NCBI RefSeq assembly: GCF_015209505.1
Contig: NZ_JADEYC010000019.1
Span: forward strand, 142,099 to 206,098
Length of the DNA: 64,000 nt
DNA from: Saccharopolyspora montiporae
Lineage (GTDB): Bacteria > Actinomycetota > Actinomycetes > Mycobacteriales > Pseudonocardiaceae
Direction of reading: 5' to 3'
The translations under genes and the position numbers were made by a program. Under the pieces are notes generated by a model, which saw only the letters and a list, made by a program, of their open reading frames with translations, had not been told where the DNA came from and made no database searches. Shown here piece after piece: positions 44,562 through 52,262 of this stretch. Within the stretch, counting starts at the first letter, position 1; each line of letters starts with the position of its first letter.

Positions 44562-46397
44562 ATGAAGTGGAAACCAGCCAGGTGGAGACGACCGCTGCTG
44601 GGCATCACCAGCGTCGCGCTCGTCTTCGGCACCGTCAGCTTCCCGCCCGGCACGGACAACGCCTACGCCGACGTCAAGGTCTCGCAGAGCACCGTGAAAG
44701 CCGCTGACGGCAAGGAGTACTCGGTCACCAACCACATCGTCCCCGAGGTGGCCGAGCCGAAGTCCGCGGACGGGAAACCCAAGCAGTGGCTGCTGGTCTG
44801 GGCAGGCGACGAGAACATCGCCGATACCGCGGTCGACGACGTGCAGGACCTGCCGGGCTCGCTGGCCGAACCGGTCAACAAGGTGAAGAACGCCCTGCCG
44901 GGCCCGGACTTCCTCGCCGTCATCGACGCCACGGAGGGCTCGCCCACCTACGGCCAGGTGGCCAACACCGCGACCGTGGGACCGCTGGTGGAGAACGAGC
45001 CGCACCACATGCAGTACGTCTGGCACAAGGGCGACACCATCTTCGCCGGTGCGCTGTTCGGGGCGGTGACCTACGCGTTCGACGCCACCGACCTGCCGAA
45101 CATCACGTTGAAGGGGCAGAGCCTGCCCACCCAGACGCCGGGCGGTTCGGTGCCGGACGCCTACTGGACCCTGGAGGACGGCACGGCCTACGGCACCTAC
45201 ATGGGCGGGCCGATCGCGCCGGGCCCGCACGCCTACGCCAACGGCGACGTGCAGATGAGCAACGGGTTCGCCGGAAGCCCCGGCGAGGTGGTGCGTTTCG
45301 ACGAGAACGGCGAGGTTCTCTCCGAAACACCCGCGGCGACACCGCAGGGCGACAACGAGAAGCTGTGCGAAAACCTGCCCCAGCTCGGCAAACCCAGCTG
45401 CGCCAACCCGCACGGCATCCAGGCGCGGGAGGACCTGGACACGCTGGTCACCAGTGACTACGCCGAGCCGCGCAACATCATCCTGGACCCGGTCAAGCAA
45501 CCGTCGCCGTACCTGCGGCGGCCCACGGTGCGCACCTGGGACATCTCGGACCGCAACGAGCCGAAGCTCAAGGCCGTGTCCTACCTGCCGGACGGCCCGC
45601 GCGCGGAGAAATCCGACCCGCTGCACGCGGAGAGCCGCGCGGTCATGGAAACCACGGTGACCAACCAGCCGGAGAACAAGGGTGCGTTCGCGCAGACCAT
45701 GCAGGGCGGCGCGATCTTCTACACCCCGGACATCACGGCGCCGGAACCGCACTGGCGGCAGGTGTTCGACGACGGTTCGGCGGGCAAGGCACTGGACCCC
45801 GGCAACGACGACTCCGGCAGCAGCTCCAACGGCGGCTGGGTGCAGACCAGTCCGGACGACCGGTTCCTCTACCACGCGGTGACCGGGCGGCAGCCGGGCA
45901 CGCTCGGCGACGACGACCCCGGCACCACCGGCGGTGTGTACACACTGGACATCCGGGAGCTGCTGGCGTCCGGCAACGACGTGCAGTGCTCGATCGACAC
46001 CCCCGAGGAAGCGACGAACGGCGGGAACGAGGCCGACTGCCCGACCCTGTCCGGCGCGCAGGGCATCAACCCGGGCCAACCGGGCCAGGGCCCGCACTGG
46101 GGCGCCTACGACAACTTCGAGCTCGGCGAGGACGGCAAGTACCGGGAGACGGAGCAACCGGGCCGGTTGGCGCTGTCGAACTACTTCGTCGCCCGATCCG
46201 GGCTGGACGGTGACCACAAGGTCAACATGGTCGACCTGGACCCGGACGGTTCGCTGTCGCTGGACGAGTCGTTCCGGGACGAGGTGACCGGCGAGGTCGG
46301 CATCAACTTCAACCGCCGGAGCTGGCCGCACGGCGATTTCGGCAACGCCAAACCGCACTCCGAGCTGTTCGTCGTGGCGGACGACGACGTTCGATGA
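44562..46397 (+). CDS. Secreted SBP56-family protein (selenium-binding/methanethiol-oxidase-like)
   Basis: The 611-residue protein has a signal peptide (about residues 1-36, ending AYA-D) and no other membrane segment. Its pattern follows the SBP56/SELENBP1 family: PDFLAVIDATEGSPTYGQV, then NEPHHMQYVW (paired His148-149), ANPHGIQAREDLDTLVTSDY, VRTWDISDRNEPKL, SPDDRFLYHA and a C-terminal WPHGDFGNAKPHSEL. The CSSC motif of SELENBP1 is missing. Methanethiol oxidases of this family are copper enzymes. Here the His pair and PHG motifs are kept, so a copper enzyme acting on a sulphur compound outside the cell is plausible. The leader peptide upstream fits that. Confidence 0.72.
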   Translation: MKWKPARWRRPLLGITSVALVFGTVSFPPGTDNAYADVKVSQSTVKAADGKEYSVTNHIVPEVAEPKSADGKPKQWLLVWAGDENIADTAVDDVQDLPGSLAEPVNKVKNALPGPDFLAVIDATEGSPTYGQVANTATVGPLVENEPHHMQYVWHKGDTIFAGALFGAVTYAFDATDLPNITLKGQSLPTQTPGGSVPDAYWTLEDGTAYGTYMGGPIAPGPHAYANGDVQMSNGFAGSPGEVVRFDENGEVLSETPAATPQGDNEKLCENLPQLGKPSCANPHGIQAREDLDTLVTSDYAEPRNIILDPVKQPSPYLRRPTVRTWDISDRNEPKLKAVSYLPDGPRAEKSDPLHAESRAVMETTVTNQPENKGAFAQTMQGGAIFYTPDITAPEPHWRQVFDDGSAGKALDPGNDDSGSSSNGGWVQTSPDDRFLYHAVTGRQPGTLGDDDPGTTGGVYTLDIRELLASGNDVQCSIDTPEEATNGGNEADCPTLSGAQGINPGQPGQGPHWGAYDNFELGEDGKYRETEQPGRLALSNYFVARSGLDGDHKVNMVDLDPDGSLSLDESFRDEVTGEVGINFNRRSWPHGDFGNAKPHSELFVVADDDVR

Positions 46398-46402
46398 CCC
46401 GC

Positions 46403-46431
46403 ACCGGGTGGCGGCCGAGCCGCCACCCGGT
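46403..46431 (+). terminator. Strong hairpin terminator after the SBP56-like gene
   Basis: ACCGGGTGGCGG and CCGCCACCCGGT make a perfect 12-bp stem with a 5-base loop, 5 bases after the stop codon and just ahead of the next gene at 46460. It would limit read-through into the membrane protein gene. Confidence 0.8.
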
Positions 46432-46459
46432 CTCCCCCTCGCGAGATCGGTGAAGCACG

Positions 46460-48241
46460 ATGACCCCACTCCACGAGCACGGCGCAGCCCAGCACGAGCC
46501 GACCGGCGTCACCGGCGTCGACGTGCTGGGCGTGGTGCTCCGCCTGCTCCTGTTCGCCGGCACCGCGCTGGTCGGCGGGATCGGGCTGCTGCGCCCGACC
46601 GTCGAGATCGTGGCGCGCCGCGCACTCGTGGCCGCCTCCACCGCGGGCGCGGTCGGCCTGGCCGCGCTGGGCAGTTCGATCGCGCTGCGCGAGGTGAGCA
46701 CGTCCACCGCCGGGGCGCACGCGCTTCTGCTGCTGGCCGTGCTGGCGACCATCCCGCGCAGACCGTCCGCAGCGGCGGCCTCAGGAGCGCTGCTCGCCCT
46801 GGTGCTCGCGCTGGAGACAGCCGGCGGGCACGGCTGGACCGGCCTGCCGATCGCGGTGCTCACCGTGCTGGGCACCGCGTGGATCGGCCTGTTCGCGCTG
46901 TCGAGCACCGCAGCGGTCCCGGAGCGGGCGCCGCAGTTCCGGCATCCGCGGAGAGCGACCCGGGTGGCGGCAGCGGTGATCGCGCTCGCCGGACTCGGTC
47001 CGCTGCTGCTGTCCGATGTGCTCGGCGACCGCCGGGTGCTCACCACCTCCTACGGCCAGGTTCTGCTGCTCATCGCGGCGGCTTCCGTCGCCGTACTGCT
47101 GGTCACCGCGGTGCTGCTGCGCCGCGGCGGCACGACGCGGGCGGCCGAATCCTCGGCGGTCGCACTGGTCGTGGCGCTGGTGGCCTCCTGGCTGCTGCCC
47201 GCTGTACCGCCGCCTGCGGAACTACCGCGGCCCGGGACACCGCTCATCGCCGAATCCTCCCTGCACGGGGAACCGGTTCCGATCCTGGTCACGCCGCAAC
47301 GTCCCGGCCGCAATCTCGTGCACCTGCCCGAATCCGCGGGCGAGGGCATCGAGGTGGTCGGTGCGGGCGAACCGGTGCGGACCGAGCAGCGGGCCGGGAC
47401 GAGCGGCCGGTGGGCGGAAGTCGACCTCGCCGCGGGGCGCAGCCGGCTGACCGTGCAGCACGCGGGCGGGCACGGCAGCACCGCTGTCGACGTGGACACC
47501 GGCCAGGTGCGCACCGCCGTCACGGGAGCGACCGGACCCGACGGACCGGAGTGCGCGGGCACCGCACTGGCCGCCCGAGTGGCCGGCTCGCGCGATGCGG
47601 TCTCCAGCTGCCCGTCGCAGGAGCTCAGCACCGCCGATGCCGGGGCGCTGCGCAGCGCCGTCGGCTATCTGGCCGCCCGGAAGGCACCCGCGATCGCGCT
47701 GCTCGGCGACGATTCGCCCCGGTCCCGGCAGGCCGCCGACGCGGTCCGCGACGCCGCGGCCGAGCACCGGATCGCGGTGCACGGTGCTCCGCAGTCGGGC
47801 GATGCCGCGCTGCTGGTGTCCGGGTACGAGGCCGCGCAGCGCAGGCTGGACGAACTCCGGGGGCTGCAGGGCCGGGGACTCGAACTCACGCACGGCGTGC
47901 ACCTGGCCCCCTGGCTGCTCAACGCCCCGTTGGCCAATTCGGTGGCGACCGCGTCGGTTCCGCTGCGCTTCGACCCGCGCGACGGGCGCGCGCTGCAGTA
48001 CGGGATGGCGGTGGACGCGCTGTTCCCCGGCTCGGTCCCGTCGGTGTCCGGGTTCACCGCGTGGCTGCGGACCCGGGGCCAGGAACTGACCGGTCCGGTG
48101 GCGATCTACGCCTCGGCGCAGGTCGACGTGATGAAGATGGACATGCCCGGGCACGACATGTCCATGCACGGCAGCGCCGCGGCGGGCCAGTGGAACCCGC
48201 ACGGCACCGTCGTGGCGATCTCCGGCCCGTTGCCGGGCTGA
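46460..48241 (+). CDS. Polytopic membrane protein with Met/His-rich C-terminus (copper-handling candidate)
   Basis: The 593-residue protein has about eight hydrophobic segments in its first 260 residues. A large extracytoplasmic region with no known domain follows, ending in KMDMPGHDMSMHGSA, a Met/His cluster typical of copper-binding tails, then WNPHGTVV. The N-terminus also has HEHGAAQHEP. No ATPase or transporter motif is seen. It lies 62 bases after the SBP56-like gene, behind a terminator. A role in giving copper to that enzyme is my inference. It may instead be a CopD-like or unrelated membrane protein. Confidence 0.65.
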   Translation: MTPLHEHGAAQHEPTGVTGVDVLGVVLRLLLFAGTALVGGIGLLRPTVEIVARRALVAASTAGAVGLAALGSSIALREVSTSTAGAHALLLLAVLATIPRRPSAAAASGALLALVLALETAGGHGWTGLPIAVLTVLGTAWIGLFALSSTAAVPERAPQFRHPRRATRVAAAVIALAGLGPLLLSDVLGDRRVLTTSYGQVLLLIAAASVAVLLVTAVLLRRGGTTRAAESSAVALVVALVASWLLPAVPPPAELPRPGTPLIAESSLHGEPVPILVTPQRPGRNLVHLPESAGEGIEVVGAGEPVRTEQRAGTSGRWAEVDLAAGRSRLTVQHAGGHGSTAVDVDTGQVRTAVTGATGPDGPECAGTALAARVAGSRDAVSSCPSQELSTADAGALRSAVGYLAARKAPAIALLGDDSPRSRQAADAVRDAAAEHRIAVHGAPQSGDAALLVSGYEAAQRRLDELRGLQGRGLELTHGVHLAPWLLNAPLANSVATASVPLRFDPRDGRALQYGMAVDALFPGSVPSVSGFTAWLRTRGQELTGPVAIYASAQVDVMKMDMPGHDMSMHGSAAAGQWNPHGTVVAISGPLPG

Positions 48242-48296
48242 CCACGAGACGTCCGTTCCCGCTGCGGGAGCGGCGAGGGAAGAACGGAGGGACATG

Positions 48297-48509
48297 ATGA
48301 TCAGATCGCTGACCCGGTTCGGTACCGCGACGTGCCTGGCGGCCGCGGCGTGCCTGGCCCTCGGCGGGGTGGCGCACGCCGCCGAGGAGCCCCCGTCGGC
48401 GTGGCTGCTGCCGGGGGTGGACATCGGACCGGTGGTGGATCCGCTCGTCCAGCTGCCCACCGAGGCGCTCGCCCCGGTGGTCGGCGTGCTCGATTCGCTC
48501 GCACCGTGA
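48297..48509 (+). CDS. Mini exported protein 1
   Basis: The 70-residue product has a signal peptide (CLAAAACLALGGVAHA, cleavage near AHA-AE at about residue 28), leaving a mature acidic peptide of about 42 residues (EEPPSAWLLPGVDIGPVVDP, ending APVVGVLDSLAP). ATG 48297 has GGAGG (48286-48290) 6 bases upstream. ATG 48294 immediately before it is too close. It shares the PVxGxxDSxA tail with the next gene. It has no recognised family. Confidence 0.62.
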   Translation: MIRSLTRFGTATCLAAAACLALGGVAHAAEEPPSAWLLPGVDIGPVVDPLVQLPTEALAPVVGVLDSLAP

Positions 48510-48535
48510 CCATTCGCGCAGGAAGGACGCATCCC

Positions 48536-48784
48536 ATGAGGACACCGGTACGCGGCGCGTTCGTCGCGCTGTGCGTCGGCGCCGCCGTGCTCGTCGGCGG
48601 CGGATCGGCGCTGGCGGCGACGCAGGACGCGATGACGCGCGAGGACGACGGGGTGGCCGTCGTCGATGAACCCGACACCGACGATCTGCACGACCAGTGG
48701 ACCTTCTCCCCGCTCGGCGTCCCGGTCTTCGGGCTGATCGACTCGGTGGCGGAGGTACCCGGCCAGCTCCTGCCCGGGAGCTGA
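48536..48784 (+). CDS. Mini exported protein 2
   Basis: The 82-residue product has a signal peptide (FVALCVGAAVLVGGGSALAA, cleavage near ALA-AT) and a short acidic mature part (REDDGVAVVDEPDTDDLHDQ) ending PVFGLIDSVAEVPGQLLPGS. The PVxGxxDSxA motif matches mini exported protein 1. A GGAAGGA site precedes the ATG. The two lie 26 bases apart and are probably cotranscribed. Function unknown. Confidence 0.62.
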   Translation: MRTPVRGAFVALCVGAAVLVGGGSALAATQDAMTREDDGVAVVDEPDTDDLHDQWTFSPLGVPVFGLIDSVAEVPGQLLPGS

Positions 48785-49037
48785 TCGCGTTCTCGGCGGC
48801 GAGCGCCACTCCTGGGGCGGCGCTCGTCGCCGAGGCGATCACCTCGGCGGCGGCGCGGTGTCGCGCAACACAGATCCCCCGCGCCGGTGCAGCGCCGTCG
48901 AGCAGAACGCGCAATACGGGATCTACTCGCACAACCTCGCTTCCGCGCACCCGGACGGGACAGGATCTGCCCCGGCGCCGCGACCCGCTGCAGGGCCGCG
49001 GGCGAGCACTGCCCGACGACCGCGCAGGAGAGCCCGG

Positions 49038-50432
49038 ATGCCCGTTGCCGTGGAGCAGGAATTCGCCCAGTCGATGGGCGCACCCGCGCTGCTCGGCATC
49101 GCCGCGGCGGCCATCGCGCTGCTGCTGGTGCTCATCGTCCGGTTCAAGGTGCACCCGCTGTTGGCGCTGGTCGGCATCAGCGTGGCGACCGCCTTCGCCA
49201 CGGGTATTCCGGCGGATGCGGTGGTGGACGTGCTCACCTCCGGTTTCGCCGACACGATGGGCGAGGTCGCGCTGCTGGTCGGTCTCGGCGCGATGTTCGC
49301 GCGGATCGTGGAGACCAGCGGCGGCGCGCAGGCGCTGTCCGATGCGCTGATCCGCGGTTTCGGCGAGCACCGCGCGCCGCTGGCGCTGGGCGTGGCCGCG
49401 CTGCTGTTCGGCTTCCCGATCTTCTTCGACGCGGCGTTCATGGTGATGCTGCCGATCGTGTTCACCGTCGCCCGGCGGCTCGGTGGCGGGGTGCTGATCT
49501 ACGCGCTGCCCGCCGCCGGCGCGCTGTCCACGATGCACGTGCTGCTGCCGCCGCACCCGGGCGCGGTGGCCGCCACGGTCCTGCTCGGCGCCGATGTCGG
49601 GCTGGTGATCCTGCTGGGCATCGTGGTGGCGGTGCCCACCTGGTACCTGTCCAGCTACCTCTACGGACGCTGGATCGGCAGGCGCATCCGGCTCCCCGTG
49701 CCGGATCTGCTCTCCGGTGGTCCGGACACCGGGCAGCAGCCTGATCCGCCGCGGCCGCGGACGGTGCTGGCGCTGCTGCTGCTCCCGCTGGTGCTCATCT
49801 TCGCGAACACCGGGCTGAGCACCGCCGTGGACACCGGCGCACTGGGCGAGGCGGCGTGGATCCCGGTGGTGCAGGTGTTCGGCGAGCCGCCGATCGCGCT
49901 GCTGATCACGGTCGCGGTGGCGATGCACGTGCTGGGCACCCGCCGCGGGCGCACCCGTCAGTTCCTGGACGACCTGCTGGACAACGCGCTCAAACCGATC
50001 GCACCGGTCGTGCTCATCACCGGGGCGGGCGGCATGTTCGGTGGTGTGCTGCTGGCCAGCGGCATCGGCGACGCGCTGGCCGGAACGCTGGGCACGATCG
50101 GGCTGCCGCTGATCGTGTCCACGTTCCTGGTCGCCGCGATCCTGCGCGTGTCGCTGGGCACCGCCACGGTGGCGATCACGACCTCGGCCGGGCTGCTCGG
50201 CGCGGCGGTCGCCCAGGCCGACCTCAACCCGGTGCAGAACGCCGCGGTGGTGCTCGCCCTGGCCGGCGGTTCCTCGGTGCTCTCGCACGTCAACGACGCC
50301 AGCTTCTGGATGATCGGTCGGCTGCTGGGCATGGATGTGCCCACCACGTTCAAGACCTGGACGGTGATCAAGACCCTCGTCGGGGTGGTGGCGTTCGGGT
50401 TCGCCTCGCTGCTGTTCGCCCTCGCCTCCTGA
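49038..50432 (+). CDS. GntP family permease (gluconate/organic-acid transporter)
   Basis: The 464-residue protein has about 12-13 transmembrane helices. It carries GntP family features: VRFKVHPLLALVGISVATAF at the N-terminus, LFGFPIFFDAAFMVMLPIV, LSTMHVLLPPHPGAVA, and a C-terminal LSHVNDASFWMIGRLLGMD. It would import gluconate or a related sugar acid with protons. ATG 49038 follows AGGAG at 49026-49030. No catabolic gluconate gene is adjacent, so the substrate is open. The 253 bases before it show no gene. Confidence 0.9.
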   Translation: MPVAVEQEFAQSMGAPALLGIAAAAIALLLVLIVRFKVHPLLALVGISVATAFATGIPADAVVDVLTSGFADTMGEVALLVGLGAMFARIVETSGGAQALSDALIRGFGEHRAPLALGVAALLFGFPIFFDAAFMVMLPIVFTVARRLGGGVLIYALPAAGALSTMHVLLPPHPGAVAATVLLGADVGLVILLGIVVAVPTWYLSSYLYGRWIGRRIRLPVPDLLSGGPDTGQQPDPPRPRTVLALLLLPLVLIFANTGLSTAVDTGALGEAAWIPVVQVFGEPPIALLITVAVAMHVLGTRRGRTRQFLDDLLDNALKPIAPVVLITGAGGMFGGVLLASGIGDALAGTLGTIGLPLIVSTFLVAAILRVSLGTATVAITTSAGLLGAAVAQADLNPVQNAAVVLALAGGSSVLSHVNDASFWMIGRLLGMDVPTTFKTWTVIKTLVGVVAFGFASLLFALAS

Positions 50433-50433
50433 C

Positions 50434-50447
50434 GCACCGGCCGGTGC
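50434..50447. terminator. Short palindrome after the GntP gene
   Basis: GCACCGGCCGGTGC is a perfect 14-base palindrome directly after the stop codon. It could fold as a hairpin with a small loop, but it is short for a terminator. Confidence 0.3.
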
Positions 50448-50612
50448 GAACCGGTCGTTTCCGGCGCCGTGCGCGTCTGTTCGGGTGCCGCGGCGGGCAT
50501 GTCGCGCACACCGGCCGCCGATGCTCCTACCATCGGCTCAACCGCACTGCCGCACGAGCCGACATCTCCGCAACGCCGGGGCGCGACGCCCCGGCCGGGA
50601 TGGGGAGTTTCC

Positions 50613-52214
50613 GTGACACGATTCGACTACATCATCGTCGGCGCCGGAACCGCGGGCTGCGTGCTCGCCAACCGCCTCTCCCGCGACGCCGGGACGACCG
50701 TCCTGCTGATCGAGGCCGGCGACCACGACACCAACCCGCTCATCACCGTGCCGCGGGGGTTCAGCGAACTCCTCGGCGACACCACCACCGCGTGGCACCA
50801 CCCGACCCGCCCGTTCGGACCGGCCCGGCAGGTCGAGCAGTGGGTGCGGGGCAAGACGCTCGGCGGGTCCAGCGCGGTCAACGGCATGGTCTACAACCGC
50901 GGGCACCGCGCCGACTACGACGCGCTGGCCGGGCTCGGCAACCCCGGGTGGGGCTGGGACGAGATGCTGCCGGTCTTCACCGCGATCGAGGACCACGAAC
51001 TCGGCGCCTCCGAGCTTCGCGGTGCGGGCGGGCCGCTGCACATCTCCTCAGCCGCCGGGGATGATCCGCTGCTGGAGGACGTCCTCGCCGCCGGTGCCGG
51101 ACTCGGTTGGCGCCGGACGCGGGATCCCAACGAGGCCGACGAGGAACGTATCGGCTACGCGATGGCCACGATCCGCGACGGCCGGCGGGTCAGCGCCGCG
51201 CACGCCTTCCTGCACCCGGTCGCGGATCGGCCCAACCTGACCGTCGCGGTGCGCACCGCCGTCGACGAGGTCGTGCTCGACGACGGCCGGGCGGTGGGCG
51301 TGCGCGGGAGGCAGGACGACCGGGACGTCGAATACCGCGCCACGCGCGAGGTGATCCTGTCCGCTGGGACGCTGGCGACGCCGAAACTCCTGCAACTGTC
51401 CGGGATCGGCGATCCCGAGGTGCTGGCGGACGCCGGGGTCGGCGTGGCGGTGCCCAGCCCGCGGGTCGGGGCCGGCATGCGCGAGCACCGCGTGTTCACC
51501 GCGCAGTTCCGGCTCACCGAAGACCTCGGCTACAACCGGCTGCTCAGCACGCCGGAGGGACAGCAGCAGGCGATGGCGGAGTACCAGGCGACCGGCGGCG
51601 GACCGATGGCCGCCCCGTCGTTCGACGTCATCGGATTCGTCAAGACCCGCCCCGAACTGGACCGCCCGGACGCGCAGCTGCACATCGCACCGTTCTCCAT
51701 GCTGCCGCCCGAACCGGGCGCGGCCATCGAGGTCGAGCGGGACCCCGGGGTGCTGTGCATCGCCTACCCGCTGCGCCCGGACAGCCGGGGAACCGCGCGC
51801 ATCACCTCGGCGGATCCGGACGCCCCGCTGGACATCGACCCCGGCTACCTGACCACCGAGCACGACCGCACCACCTCGGCCGACGCGTTCCGCATCATCC
51901 GCAGGCTGTTCGGCACCGAACCGCTCGCGGCGCGGATCGAGCGGGAAACCGCGCCGGGCCCGCAGGCGCGCACCGACGAGCAGATCGTCGAGGCCGGGCT
52001 GCTCGGCGGCTCCGCCGGGTACCACGCGATCGGGACCGCGGCGATGGGCCCGGCCGATGCGGACGTGGTCGACTCGCGGCTGCGGGTGCGCGGGGTGGCC
52101 GGGCTGCGCGTCGTGGACGCGTCGGTGCTACCGATCATGCCCTCCGGCAATACCAACGGCCCGATCACGGCGCTGGCCTGGCGCGCCGCCGACATGATCC
52201 GCGACGACGCCTGA
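50613..52214 (+). CDS. GMC family oxidoreductase (choline dehydrogenase-like)
   Basis: The 533-residue flavoprotein has FAD motif YIIVGAGTAGCVLANRLS at residues 6-23, the GMC signature GKTLGGSSAVNGMVYNRG near 83-100, and SAGTLATPKLLQLSGIG near 250-266. The active-site His is in SAGYHAIGTAAMG near 484, and the C-terminal VDASVLPIMPSGNTNGPITALA is present. It oxidises an alcohol, most like choline or glucose-type substrates. GTG 50613 with GGGGAG upstream is preferred. It precedes the phosphotransferase-like gene by 48 bases on the same strand. Confidence 0.9.
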   Translation: MTRFDYIIVGAGTAGCVLANRLSRDAGTTVLLIEAGDHDTNPLITVPRGFSELLGDTTTAWHHPTRPFGPARQVEQWVRGKTLGGSSAVNGMVYNRGHRADYDALAGLGNPGWGWDEMLPVFTAIEDHELGASELRGAGGPLHISSAAGDDPLLEDVLAAGAGLGWRRTRDPNEADEERIGYAMATIRDGRRVSAAHAFLHPVADRPNLTVAVRTAVDEVVLDDGRAVGVRGRQDDRDVEYRATREVILSAGTLATPKLLQLSGIGDPEVLADAGVGVAVPSPRVGAGMREHRVFTAQFRLTEDLGYNRLLSTPEGQQQAMAEYQATGGGPMAAPSFDVIGFVKTRPELDRPDAQLHIAPFSMLPPEPGAAIEVERDPGVLCIAYPLRPDSRGTARITSADPDAPLDIDPGYLTTEHDRTTSADAFRIIRRLFGTEPLAARIERETAPGPQARTDEQIVEAGLLGGSAGYHAIGTAAMGPADADVVDSRLRVRGVAGLRVVDASVLPIMPSGNTNGPITALAWRAADMIRDDA

Positions 52215-52262
52215 CCGCCACGGGCGTATCGTCCGGCTGGGGTGCTCGGTGAGGAGGGCGTG

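Noticed and set aside
43902..46469. Minus-strand open frame of about 855 codons opposite the SBP56-like gene
   Set aside because: Composition is valine/arginine-rich and featureless; the plus-strand gene has a signal peptide and family motifs.
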